NCBI GenBank assembly: GCA_900545345.1
Contig: UQYQ01000009.1
Location: 12,055 to 76,054, forward strand
DNA length: 64,000 bases
DNA from: an uncultured Ruminococcus sp.
GTDB taxonomy: Bacteria > Bacillota > Clostridia > Oscillospirales > Ruminococcaceae
Direction of reading: 5' to 3'
Shown piece by piece: positions 28,973-36,052 of the stretch. The notes beneath the pieces are model-generated. The model searched no databases. It saw only the letters and a list, made by a program, of their open reading frames with translations, and was not told the origin of the DNA. Within the stretch, counting starts at the first letter, position 1. Each line of letters starts with the position of its first letter. The translations under genes and the position numbers were made by a program.

Positions 28973-29503
28973 ATGGAAGAACCATATATGTCAGTTTTGG
29001 CAGAAATGGGTGTTTCTTTAACTGCTCTTGCAGTAAAGGGTACCGCCACTGCAATTAATACAAAAATTAAATCTATTAAAGATGAAAAAAGTTCGGAAAA
29101 AATTCGTAGTACTTATGAAGAAATTATCAATGAGATATTATCTGAACGCGACGAAGCTGTCCGAATTGCTCAAGCATATAAGGCCGAGCTCGATAAAATA
29201 GTTATTAGTGATAAAGATATTGAACATTTACATAATACTGTTTCTAGAGTACTTGAAATCATTAAGACTTTTCAATTATTATCTGCTGCTACTAAAGGTA
29301 AGGAAGAAATAGAAAAGATAGAAGAACAAACAAAAAGTTATGAACAAATAAAAAAATTGATTAGTGTGGACACCCTTAAAACCATGCAATTATTAGGTTT
29401 CAATTATAAAGCCGCTATCGGAGAGCCATTAACACAAATCTGTTCAAAAGCTATTACTTCATTTGGTAATAAAAAGAATATAATATCAACCAAAAGAAAA
29501 TAG
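28973..29503 (+). CDS. Prophage accessory protein of unknown function (176 aa)
   Basis: I do not recognise this family. Residues 8-30 are Ala/Val/Thr rich (AEMGVSLTALAVKGTATAINTKI) and might insert into or lie along a membrane. Residues 35-125 form long charged helices (KSSEKIRSTYEEIINEILSERDEAVRIAQAYKAELDKI), and the C terminus is basic. It has AAGGAG nine bases upstream, its own probable promoter and a terminator after it, so it is an independent unit at the prophage edge. Lysogen-expressed functions such as superinfection exclusion are typical of this position, but nothing in the sequence proves this. Confidence 0.6.
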   Translation: MEEPYMSVLAEMGVSLTALAVKGTATAINTKIKSIKDEKSSEKIRSTYEEIINEILSERDEAVRIAQAYKAELDKIVISDKDIEHLHNTVSRVLEIIKTFQLLSAATKGKEEIEKIEEQTKSYEQIKKLISVDTLKTMQLLGFNYKAAIGEPLTQICSKAITSFGNKKNIISTKRK

Positions 29504-29566
29504 TCAATTGCAAGATAGAACATTTTTCAAAGATATATAAATTTGCTATACATTTAAATGTCAAAG

Positions 29567-29612
29567 ATGGAGCTAGACATCAGGTTGTGTCTAACTCCAT
29601 GTTTTATTTATA
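29567..29612 (+). terminator. Terminator at the right end of the prophage
   Basis: ATGGAG-c-TAGACA (29567-29579) pairs with TGTCTA-a-CTCCAT (29588-29600) around a short loop and is followed by GTTTTATTTAT. It ends the accessory gene transcript. Confidence 0.85.
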
Positions 29613-29629
29613 TTTGAATATGAAAATTT

Positions 29630-29662
29630 GTTACTAGTAAGTTACTAATGTGTTACTAGTTA
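29630..29662. repeat. Three tandem 11-bp GTTACTA repeats at the prophage edge
   Basis: GTTACTAGTAA, GTTACTAATGT and GTTACTAGTTA follow each other without gaps between the last prophage terminator and the rpsI terminator. Spacing of one helical turn and the place at a prophage border fit integrase arm sites or an attachment region. Confidence 0.6.
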
Positions 29663-29699
29663 GGCTGTTTTTTGCTGATTTTACTTGTTCTTAAAAATG

Positions 29700-29731
29700 A
29701 AAAACCCCGAAAACACGAGGTTTTCGGGGTT
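29700..29731 (-). terminator. Terminator of rplM-rpsI
   Basis: AACCCCGAAAA / TTTTCGGGGTT with loop CACGAGG, and a T run on the minus strand (the A run at 29699-29704). It lies 16 bases after the rpsI stop. Confidence 0.88.
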
Positions 29732-29747
29732 GGTAAATCGTATTTGA

Positions 29748-30149
29748 TTATCTCTTTGAGAACTGAGGAGCTCGACGTGCGGCTTTTAAACCGTACTTCT
29801 TTCTTTCCTTCATTCTTGGGTCTCTGGTTAAGAAACCGGCAGCTTTAAGCTGTGGACGAAGCTCTGCATTAGCTTCAATTAAAGCTCTTGAAATTCCGTG
29901 TCTGATAGCGCCGGCCTGACCGGTAACTCCGCCGCCTGTAACTGTGCAGATTACATCGTAATTTTCAACAGTTCCTGTTAGCTCAAGCGGCTGTCTTACA
30001 ATAAGTTTTAGTGTTTCAAGACCGAAATATTCATCAATATCTCTTCCGTTTATAGTGATTTTACCACTACCTTGATATAGTCTAACTCTTGATACAGAGT
30101 TTTTTCTTCTGCCTGTTCCATAAAAATATGGTTGTTTTGATTCGTACAT
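29748..30149 (-). CDS. rpsI: 30S ribosomal protein S9
   Basis: A small-subunit protein whose C-terminal tail reaches the P-site tRNA. The sequence has the family hallmarks: YFYGTGRRKNSVSRVRLYQGSGKITING near the start, GGGVTGQAGAIRHGISRAL in the middle (about 73-91) and the basic ending RAPQFSKR. Length of 133 is normal. It lies 16 bases after rplM and shares its promoter. AAGGAG is seven bases before the ATG. Confidence 0.99.
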   Translation of the reverse strand: MYESKQPYFYGTGRRKNSVSRVRLYQGSGKITINGRDIDEYFGLETLKLIVRQPLELTGTVENYDVICTVTGGGVTGQAGAIRHGISRALIEANAELRPQLKAAGFLTRDPRMKERKKYGLKAARRAPQFSKR

Positions 30150-30165
30150 CTAAATGCTCCTTTCT

Positions 30166-30591
30166 TTATAGTTCGTAATTCTCTGGCTTTTGTGCAGCAT
30201 GGTTGTGTGTGTCACCCTTATAAACTCTTAAACGAGTAGCGGCTGCTCTGCCGAGAGTGTTGTTAGGAAGCATTCCATTAACAGCAAGTGTCATGGCTTT
30301 GTCAGATTGCTCAGCCATCAACTTGTCATACTTAACCTCTTTCAGGCCGCCGATCCAGCCTGTGTGCCATCTGTAATATTTCTGATTTAACTTTTTACCT
30401 GTTAAAACAGCTTTGTCTGAATTGATGATGATAACAAAATCACCGCAATCAGCATGCGGAGCATAAGTTGGCTTGTGCTTTCCGCGAAGAATGTGAGCAG
30501 CCTTAGCAGCAGTTCTACCAAGAGAAACGCCGGCTGCATCAATAACATACCATTTGCGCTCGATGTCGCTAGCCTTTGGCATATAAGTCAT
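30166..30591 (-). CDS. rplM: 50S ribosomal protein L13
   Basis: An early-assembling large-subunit protein of normal length (141 aa). Recognisable segments are RKWYVIDAAGVSLGRTAAKAAHILRGKHKPTYAPHADCGDFVIIINS (residues 12-58), GWIGGLKE and the C-terminal TRLRVYKGDTHNHAAQKP. GGAGG sits nine bases before the ATG. It leads the rplM-rpsI operon on the minus strand, driven by a consensus promoter and a hairpin-containing leader. Confidence 0.99.
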   Translation of the reverse strand: MTYMPKASDIERKWYVIDAAGVSLGRTAAKAAHILRGKHKPTYAPHADCGDFVIIINSDKAVLTGKKLNQKYYRWHTGWIGGLKEVKYDKLMAEQSDKAMTLAVNGMLPNNTLGRAAATRLRVYKGDTHNHAAQKPENYEL

Positions 30592-30626
30592 AGTTGTTTT
30601 CCTCCAATAAATATTTTTTCTATCCT

Positions 30627-30655
30627 GCTTTATTATTCAGCATATATAATAAAGC
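30627..30655 (-). promoter_or_regulatory. Hairpin in the rplM leader, possible L13 autoregulatory element
   Basis: A perfect 10-bp stem (GCTTTATTAT / ATAATAAAGC) with a nine-base loop in the rplM 5' leader, about 35 bases before the start. Firmicute rplM transcripts often carry an L13-binding leader. Whether this is that element is uncertain. Confidence 0.45.
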
Positions 30656-30672
30656 TTTAAGCAACATGAACT

Positions 30673-30701
30673 ATTATAATTGCTTCTTATACAGATGTCA
30701 A
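30673..30701 (-). promoter_or_regulatory. rplM-rpsI promoter
   Basis: On the minus strand TTGACA (30701-30696) and TATAAT (30678-30673) with exactly 17 bases between: a full consensus vegetative promoter. Confidence 0.9.
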
Positions 30702-30837
30702 CAGTTAAAAAGCTAAAAATTTAAAATATATCCCTATATCTCTTGAAATCGCTCTGTTTTTCTTCAATTCTCTTTGTTTCTCGTGTTTCATTTCATAGTT
30801 TACAATTTGTTCATTAATTAGTATTTGAAGTATTAAT

Positions 30838-31563
30838 TTAGTCTTTAAAGCCCCATCCGTCTATGCCTGAGCGTCTTAATGCACCGAAAATTCTATCTTT
30901 ATAGCCCTTATCGTTTTGTTCTTTTTGTTTTAAGCTTTCTTTCATTTCCTGACGCTTGGTGTGACCGTCGGCAGGACATTTTGATTTTACGACATTAATA
31001 TCTTCGCAGGTATTTGCTGCATGACGAATTGCTTTTTCAGGTGAAAGTACAAGAGGACGAATCATTGTTATATCTTTTCTTGAAAGATAGCTTTTCGGCG
31101 AGAAGCATCCTATTCTGCCTTCTATTTCAAGATTCATCATAAAGGTTTCCACAACATCATCTCTGTGATGCCCAAGAGCTATTTTGTTGCATCCGGCTTC
31201 TTTTGCGGCGTCATGCAAAGCACCTCTTCTCATTCTGGCACAGAGTGAGCAGGGGTGCTCTTCTTTTCTGACATCAAAAACTATCTGTCCTATTTGAGTT
31301 TTTTTAAAAATATATTCTATTCCCATTTCATCGCAAAGCTTCTGAACACTGGAATAGTCACCCTGAACACCGTTAAACTGAGGGTCAAGAGTTATGGCAA
31401 CAAGTTTATAATCTATTCCTATAAACCGTTGAAGCAGATAGAGACCTCTTAGAAGTACAAGGCTGTCTTTTCCCCCTGAAACTCCTACGCCGATAACATC
31501 TCCGTCTTCTATCAAATCAAATTCCTGTATTGCTTTTCGCATATATCCTAAAACTTTTTGCAT
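30838..31563 (-). CDS. TtcA-family tRNA 2-thiolation protein (241 aa)
   Basis: A PP-loop ATP pyrophosphatase of the TtcA/TilS group that thiolates a cytidine in tRNA. The ATP-binding motif is SGGKDS at residues 29-34. The iron-sulfur ligands expected in TtcA are present: CSLC in HPCSLCARMRRGAL and a later lone Cys in KSKCPADGHTKR. GHHRDDVVETFMMN is the conserved second ATP-site segment. I start at ATG 31563 because AGGAG lies six bases upstream; an in-frame TTG at 31584 would put that site inside the gene. It stands alone on the minus strand. Confidence 0.85.
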   Translation of the reverse strand: MQKVLGYMRKAIQEFDLIEDGDVIGVGVSGGKDSLVLLRGLYLLQRFIGIDYKLVAITLDPQFNGVQGDYSSVQKLCDEMGIEYIFKKTQIGQIVFDVRKEEHPCSLCARMRRGALHDAAKEAGCNKIALGHHRDDVVETFMMNLEIEGRIGCFSPKSYLSRKDITMIRPLVLSPEKAIRHAANTCEDINVVKSKCPADGHTKRQEMKESLKQKEQNDKGYKDRIFGALRRSGIDGWGFKD

Positions 31564-31695
31564 ATTCTTCTCCTGAAAATTCAAATATTACGGCATATAG
31601 TATATCACATTCGTAAGAATAAGTCTATACAAATAGCTTTTCTGATTTCACACTTGTATTTACTTTCCTGTAAAGAACTTTATTTTTTTGTAAGT

Positions 31696-32172
31696 TTATA
31701 TTTTTGTCGGAATTATTTTAGGTACAATATACTCGCATTGAACATCTGCACGCTCATATTCTTCTCCTCTGTTAAGAGATACACGCTTAAACCCGAATTT
31801 TTCATAAATATGCAGAGCAGGCTTCAGAATATGGTTTGAAATTAAAGTGATTTTTTCAGCACCGTTTTTAATAGCATAATCCATGCATGCTTTAAAAACA
31901 GCACTTCCTGCACCATGTCCCTGATACTTTTCATTAGTGGCTAATTTGCAGATTTCCCATACATTATTACCGAATGGAAAGACCATGCAAGTTGCAAGTA
32001 CCTTATCGTCATCAATGGCAAAGAAAATCATACCGCCTTTTTTCAGAAAATCCTCTGTGTGATATAGAATATCACGATCCTCTTGTTCCATTACAAAATA
32101 TTTTTCTACCCAAGCAGTGTTAAGTTCAATAAAATCCTTTTCGTATTTCTTTTGATATTCAATTATCTCCAT
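31696..32172 (-). CDS. GNAT-family N-acetyltransferase (158 aa)
   Basis: An acetyl-CoA-dependent acetyltransferase. The acetyl-CoA binding motif A reads LATNEKYQGHGAGSAVFKACMDYAIKNG (about 94-121, with the Q/GxGxG/A core) and motif B is ILKPALHIYEKFGFKRV near the C terminus. The substrate cannot be told. It is divergent from the LysR gene, with 115 bases between, so the LysR protein may control it. The start has GAGGT six bases upstream. Confidence 0.85.
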   Translation of the reverse strand: MEIIEYQKKYEKDFIELNTAWVEKYFVMEQEDRDILYHTEDFLKKGGMIFFAIDDDKVLATCMVFPFGNNVWEICKLATNEKYQGHGAGSAVFKACMDYAIKNGAEKITLISNHILKPALHIYEKFGFKRVSLNRGEEYERADVQCEYIVPKIIPTKI

Positions 32173-32206
32173 GTTTATACCTCAATTATTAATTATATTA
32201 GAGCTC

Positions 32207-32236
32207 TTGACTATATTATAGTATATAAGCTATAAT
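32207..32236 (+). promoter_or_regulatory. Promoter of the LysR gene
   Basis: TTGACT (32207-32212) and TATAAT (32231-32236), spacing 18 bases. A palindrome lies directly downstream. Confidence 0.65.
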
Positions 32237-32251
32237 AAGTAAAACGAATAA

Positions 32252-32271
32252 TTCTAATAGTAACATTAGAA
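32252..32271. promoter_or_regulatory. Palindrome in the LysR leader, possible operator
   Basis: TTCTAAT-agtaac-ATTAGAA, a perfect 7-bp inverted repeat starting 16 bases after the -10 element, in the region between LysR gene and the divergent acetyltransferase gene. Its place fits autorepression by the LysR protein. Confidence 0.45.
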
Positions 32272-32287
32272 AAGGTGATTTGTCAAA

Positions 32288-33157
32288 ATGAACAGATATA
32301 TAGCACTTCAAAAAATTATAGAGCTTGGAAGTTTTACAAAAGCCGCTGAAGCATTAGGATATACTCAGTCTTCAATAAGTCAGATGATAGCTTCTTTGGA
32401 AAGTGAGTTATCTATGAAATTGCTTACCCGTTCACGCACAGGAATCAAGCTGACCATTGAAGGCGAAGAATTGTATCCGTTTATTGAGCGAAGTATTATC
32501 GAATACAGGAATGTACAGGAAAAAGCAGATGAAATAAATGGCTTGGAAACAGGAATTATTCGAGTAGGAACTATTTCAAGTATAACCTGTCATTGGATGC
32601 CTAAGCTTATAAAAGGCTTTCAGGAGCTTTACCCGAATGTTCAGTTTCTATTTCACCAGGGGGATTACAGTTCTATTCGGGAATGGATTAAGACCGGTGC
32701 GGTTGATTTCGGTTTTATCACACCGCCTGCCGCAGGCGAGTTAGAAACAGTTACAATTAAAAACGGTGAAATGCTGGCTGTTCTTCCGAAAAATCACCCT
32801 TTGGCAGCGAAAAGCTCTGTTAAGCTCGAAGAAATAGCAGATGACCCTTTTATTTTGTTAGAGGAAGGGCATTACAGTGAACCGATTAACGCTTTTCGTG
32901 CAGCAGGATTAGAACCTGACATCAAATATACCATTCACGATGACTATGCAATTATGACTATGGTTGAATCAGGACTTGGAGTAAGCATTTTGGCAGAGCT
33001 TATGCTTAGGCGAAGCAATTATAATATAACATGTCTGCCGATAGAGCCGCCTGTTTACAGAACACTTGCTGTCGGCTATAAGAATAAAAACAGACTGCCG
33101 ATTGCAAGTAAATATTTTATTCAGTATCTTGTTGAAAATATTGATAAATTGCCTTAG
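32288..33157 (+). CDS. LysR-family transcriptional regulator (289 aa)
   Basis: The N-terminal winged helix-turn-helix is clear: MNRYIALQKIIELGSFTKAAEALGYTQSSISQMIASLESEL (residues 1-41). The rest is the periplasmic-binding-protein-like effector domain (about 90-289; IIRVGTISSI, GAVDFGFITPP, and MVESGLGVSILAELML). Length is normal. The effector is unknown. The neighbouring divergent GNAT gene is the most likely target besides itself. AAGGTGA precedes the ATG and a strong terminator follows. Confidence 0.93.
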   Translation: MNRYIALQKIIELGSFTKAAEALGYTQSSISQMIASLESELSMKLLTRSRTGIKLTIEGEELYPFIERSIIEYRNVQEKADEINGLETGIIRVGTISSITCHWMPKLIKGFQELYPNVQFLFHQGDYSSIREWIKTGAVDFGFITPPAAGELETVTIKNGEMLAVLPKNHPLAAKSSVKLEEIADDPFILLEEGHYSEPINAFRAAGLEPDIKYTIHDDYAIMTMVESGLGVSILAELMLRRSNYNITCLPIEPPVYRTLAVGYKNKNRLPIASKYFIQYLVENIDKLP

Positions 33158-33173
33158 AAGGGCAATTTAAATG

Positions 33174-33206
33174 GCATTTCCGTATATATTATGGAAATGC
33201 TTTTTA
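33174..33206 (+). terminator. Terminator of the LysR gene
   Basis: GCATTTCC / GGAAATGC stem with an 11-base loop followed by TTTTTATT. Confidence 0.85.
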
Positions 33207-33267
33207 TTGTATTTAATGAAATTAGAATATATGCTTGATAATATTTATAAAAATTTATATTTAACCC

Positions 33268-33295
33268 TTGACAAAACAAAATCATATGATATAAT
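33268..33295 (+). promoter_or_regulatory. Promoter of the ArsR-metal ATPase operon
   Basis: TTGACA (33268-33273) and TATAAT (33290-33295), spacing 16 bases. The operator palindrome begins five bases after the -10 element. Confidence 0.82.
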
Positions 33296-33299
33296 AAAC

Positions 33300-33319
33300 A
33301 TATGAACAATTATTCATAT
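33300..33319. promoter_or_regulatory. ArsR/SmtB-type operator
   Basis: ATATGAACAATTATTCATAT is an imperfect palindrome of the classic form bound by metal-sensing ArsR/SmtB/CadC repressors (TGAA-N6-TTCA core). It overlaps the transcription start of the operon that encodes such a repressor and a metal efflux pump. Confidence 0.85.
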
Positions 33320-33333
33320 GAAAAGGAGACAGC

Positions 33334-33463
33334 GTGAAAAATATTTTTTCAAGCCGTTTTTGAGTCTTTGCCGCAAAAAAATATTGCGGCAATTCCGTTG
33401 CCGGAACCGGCTTAAATTTCGTAGGAAGGAGAGCCTTTGCAAAGCAAAGGCATGGTGATTAAA
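33334..33463 (+). repeat. Dispersed structured leader element, copy A
   Basis: This 130-base leader is homologous to 44187-44301 in front of parC. Shared parts are GTGAAAAATA...TTTTTCA, TTGCCGCA...TGCGGC(A/G)ATTCCG, an ACCGGCT segment and the ending AAAGGYATRGTGATTAAAAT. It folds into several hairpins. The first codons after GTG, behind GGAG, read as a nine-residue open frame, but copy B has a different frame, so it is probably RNA or a DNA repeat rather than a peptide. Confidence 0.7.
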
Positions 33464-33844
33464 ATGTCTGAAAAAACAGTTGAAAACAAAGATTTGAAAA
33501 ACGAACATTCAGAATGCGGCGGAAAGTTTGCCGATATGGTGAATAAAATAAATGAAAATATGCCTTGCGAGGAAGAGTTTTATGATTTGTCAGAGCTGTT
33601 TAAAATGCTCGGAGATTCAACAAGAGTAAAAATTCTTTATGCTCTGTCACAGGGTGAGATGTGTGTATGCGATATAGTTGAGCTTTTAGATGTTACACAA
33701 TCGGCAGTTTCTCATCAGCTCAGACTGTTGAAACAGGCAAGACTTGTTAAGTACAGAAGAGAAGGTAAATCCGCAATTTATTCAATCTCTGACGACCATG
33801 TTTATACTATATTAAATATGGGTATGGAACACATATCCGAATAG
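33464..33844 (+). CDS. ArsR/SmtB-family metal-sensing repressor (CadC-like, 126 aa)
   Basis: A winged-helix repressor of a heavy-metal efflux operon. DNA-binding helices are in the segment VTQSAVSHQLRLLKQARLVKYRREGKSAIYSI (about 80-112). The GEMCVCDIVELL motif (ELCVCDL in CadC/ArsR) supplies two cysteines for metal binding, and further Cys residues lie in the N-terminal part (SECGG, MPCEEE), as in CadC-type sensors. The operator lies at its promoter. Start: ATG 33464 behind GGTGAT; an in-frame ATG at 33452 directly after a hairpin is also possible. The P-type ATPase gene follows 23 bases later. Confidence 0.88.
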   Translation: MSEKTVENKDLKNEHSECGGKFADMVNKINENMPCEEEFYDLSELFKMLGDSTRVKILYALSQGEMCVCDIVELLDVTQSAVSHQLRLLKQARLVKYRREGKSAIYSISDDHVYTILNMGMEHISE

Positions 33845-33867
33845 ACTTAATTTAAGGAGATGATTTT

Positions 33868-35949
33868 ATGGAAAAGCTGGTGCTTGAATTAGTCGGACTT
33901 GACTGTCCGAACTGTGCACAGAAGATAAATCAAAGAGTGTCAAAGCTTTCGAATGTTTATGAGTCTGATATGGATTTTATAAATAAGAAAATGACAGTTA
34001 AAGCTGACAGCAATTCGGTTGTTGAAGATATAAAAAGAATTGTTCACGAACTTGAACCCGATGTCGAGGTTAAACCGTTTGAAAGGCATAGTCATACTCA
34101 TGAGAAGAAAAACAGAACAAGAGAAGTTTTAGAGATTTTTGTTTCACTTGTTTTGTTTATTCTGTCTTTTATAATTTCCGCTGATGTCCCAAAGCTTATA
34201 ATTTCACTTTTGGCATTTGCAGTTGCAGGATATGGAGTTGTTATTTCCGCTGTCAGAAATCTTTTAAAAGGCGAGGCTTTTGACGAAACACTGCTTATGA
34301 CTATAGCTTCTGTCGGAGCCCTTTGCATAGGCGATGTTCGAGAGGGTGCAGCCGTAATGATTTTCTTCCGTGTGGGAGAGCTTTTTCAGGATATTGCAGT
34401 TGAGCGTTCAAGGAAGTCGATTACCAGCCTGTTGAGTCTTAAAAGTGATACTGTAAATATAAAAGTCGGAAATGAAATAAAAGAAATCGAAACTGAAAAG
34501 GTTCAGGTCGGCGATATAATGGTTGTAAGAGCAGGAGAAAGAGTTCCTATAGACGGAATAATCGTCAATGGCAGTTCTGCTTTTGATACGTCTGCGTTGA
34601 CAGGTGAGGCTATTCCTGTTGAGGCAGAAGAAAATTCTGAAATTTTAAGCGGAAGCGTAAACTTAACCTCCGTTGTCGAAATAAAAGCGTCAAAGAAGTA
34701 TGAAGATTCAACTATTGCAAAAATTCTGGAAATGGTTGAAAATGCTTCGGGCAGGAAAGCTGACGCTGAAAAATTTATTACTAAGTTTGCAAGGGTTTAT
34801 ACTCCGATAGTGGTTGCAGCGGCGGCGCTGCTTGTGTTAGTTCCCTCTGTAATAACGGGATTTTCTCAGTTCAGTACTTGGCTGTATAGAGGACTTTTGT
34901 TTTTGGTTATTTCATGTCCTTGTGCATTGGTTATTTCTGTACCGCTTAGCTTTTTTGCAGGAATAGGCGGTGCTTCAAGAAAAGGTATACTTATAAAAGG
35001 TGCAAAAAACATAGAGAGCCTGAGCAAGCTGAAATCGGTTGCTCTTGATAAAACAGGAACCTTGACTGAGGGTAAATTCAAGGTGGTTGATATTGTTCCG
35101 AGCGGTGACAAAGTTCAAAAAGATTATATTCTAAAGCTTTCTGCATATGCGGAGTCAATGTCAACACACCCGATAGCAAAATCAATCGTCGAAGAATATA
35201 AACAGCCTATTGATTCGGATATTTTATCCAATGTTGTTGAAGAGGCAGGAAACGGTGTAAAGGCTAATGTTAATGGTCATGAAGTACTGTGCGGAACAAG
35301 AAAGCTTTTAGAAAAAAACAATGTTTCGGCAGAACTTAAATATGATAATACCACCTGTGTATATGTTGCGTTAGACGGTGAATATCTGGGAGCGGTTTTA
35401 CTTGGGGATAATATTAAACCAACATCAAAATCTGCAATTAAGCAGCTTAAATCCAAAGGAATTTCGGCAACGCTTTTAACAGGTGATAAAAAACAAACTG
35501 CTGATAATGTTGCGGAAAAACTGGGAATTGATAATGTGTTCAGTGAGCTTTTGCCTGCTGACAAGGTAACAAAGGTCGAAGAACTGATAAAGGATGAAAC
35601 AAACCGTAATGTTGGCTTTGTCGGTGACGGAATTAATGACGCTCCTGTAATAGCAAGGGCTGATGTAGGATTTGCTATGGGAGGGTTAGGCTCGGATGTT
35701 GCCATAGAAGCGGCAGATGTTGTTTTGATGAATGATGACCCGATGAGTATTCCGCTTTCGGTATCTATATCACAAAAGACAATGAGAATAGTAAAAGAGA
35801 ATATAGTTTTTGCGATTGGAATAAAGGTTCTTGTAATGTTGATGGGAGCATTTGGAATAGCTGATATGTGGGAAGCGGTTTTTGCAGATGTCGGTGTGTC
35901 GGTGATTGCAATTTTAAATTCACTCAGGGCAATGAGAGTGAAAAAATAA
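33868..35949 (+). CDS. Heavy-metal-translocating P-type ATPase (Cd/Zn/Co type, 693 aa)
   Basis: A P1B-type ATPase that exports divalent metals. In order: N-terminal metal-binding domain with LDCPNC (Cys13, Cys16); a His-rich stretch (HSHTHEKK, about 73-80); membrane helices; the actuator motif TGEAIPV; the membrane CPC motif at 350-352 (SCPCALVIS); the phosphorylation motif DKTGT with Asp394; and the hinge GDGINDAP. Length is normal for CadA/ZntA. The CPC motif with a CadC-like regulator suggests Cd, Zn or Pb; the exact ion cannot be fixed from sequence. A terminator follows. Confidence 0.93.
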   Translation: MEKLVLELVGLDCPNCAQKINQRVSKLSNVYESDMDFINKKMTVKADSNSVVEDIKRIVHELEPDVEVKPFERHSHTHEKKNRTREVLEIFVSLVLFILSFIISADVPKLIISLLAFAVAGYGVVISAVRNLLKGEAFDETLLMTIASVGALCIGDVREGAAVMIFFRVGELFQDIAVERSRKSITSLLSLKSDTVNIKVGNEIKEIETEKVQVGDIMVVRAGERVPIDGIIVNGSSAFDTSALTGEAIPVEAEENSEILSGSVNLTSVVEIKASKKYEDSTIAKILEMVENASGRKADAEKFITKFARVYTPIVVAAAALLVLVPSVITGFSQFSTWLYRGLLFLVISCPCALVISVPLSFFAGIGGASRKGILIKGAKNIESLSKLKSVALDKTGTLTEGKFKVVDIVPSGDKVQKDYILKLSAYAESMSTHPIAKSIVEEYKQPIDSDILSNVVEEAGNGVKANVNGHEVLCGTRKLLEKNNVSAELKYDNTTCVYVALDGEYLGAVLLGDNIKPTSKSAIKQLKSKGISATLLTGDKKQTADNVAEKLGIDNVFSELLPADKVTKVEELIKDETNRNVGFVGDGINDAPVIARADVGFAMGGLGSDVAIEAADVVLMNDDPMSIPLSVSISQKTMRIVKENIVFAIGIKVLVMLMGAFGIADMWEAVFADVGVSVIAILNSLRAMRVKK

Positions 35950-35952
35950 GAC

Positions 35953-35978
35953 AAAAAGCGATTTAATCCGCTTTACTT
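35953..35978 (+). terminator. Terminator of the metal ATPase gene
   Basis: AAAGCG (35955-35960) pairs with CGCTTT (35969-35974) around ATTTAATC. It is weak, with an A run on the 5' side and a short ACTTTTT tail. Confidence 0.6.
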
Positions 35979-36020
35979 TTTCGGTGAAATATGGTATACT
36001 GTAATTTAATATAGTATACC
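35972..36020 (+). promoter_or_regulatory. prmA promoter with overlapping palindrome
   Basis: TTTACT (35972-35977), 17 bases, then an extended -10 TGG-TATACT (ending 36000). The -10 element is half of an inverted repeat GGTATACT (35993-36000) / AGTATACC (36013-36020), which extends to 11 of 12 matching bases. A repressor bound here would cover the promoter. Confidence 0.55.
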
Positions 36021-36052
36021 GTATTTTATTTTTTATAAGGGAAGTGACATAA

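Noticed and set aside
35277..35954. Open minus-strand frame of 225 codons over the metal ATPase gene
   Set aside because: The + strand encodes conserved ATPase motifs throughout. The antisense frame has no family match and no ribosome binding site.
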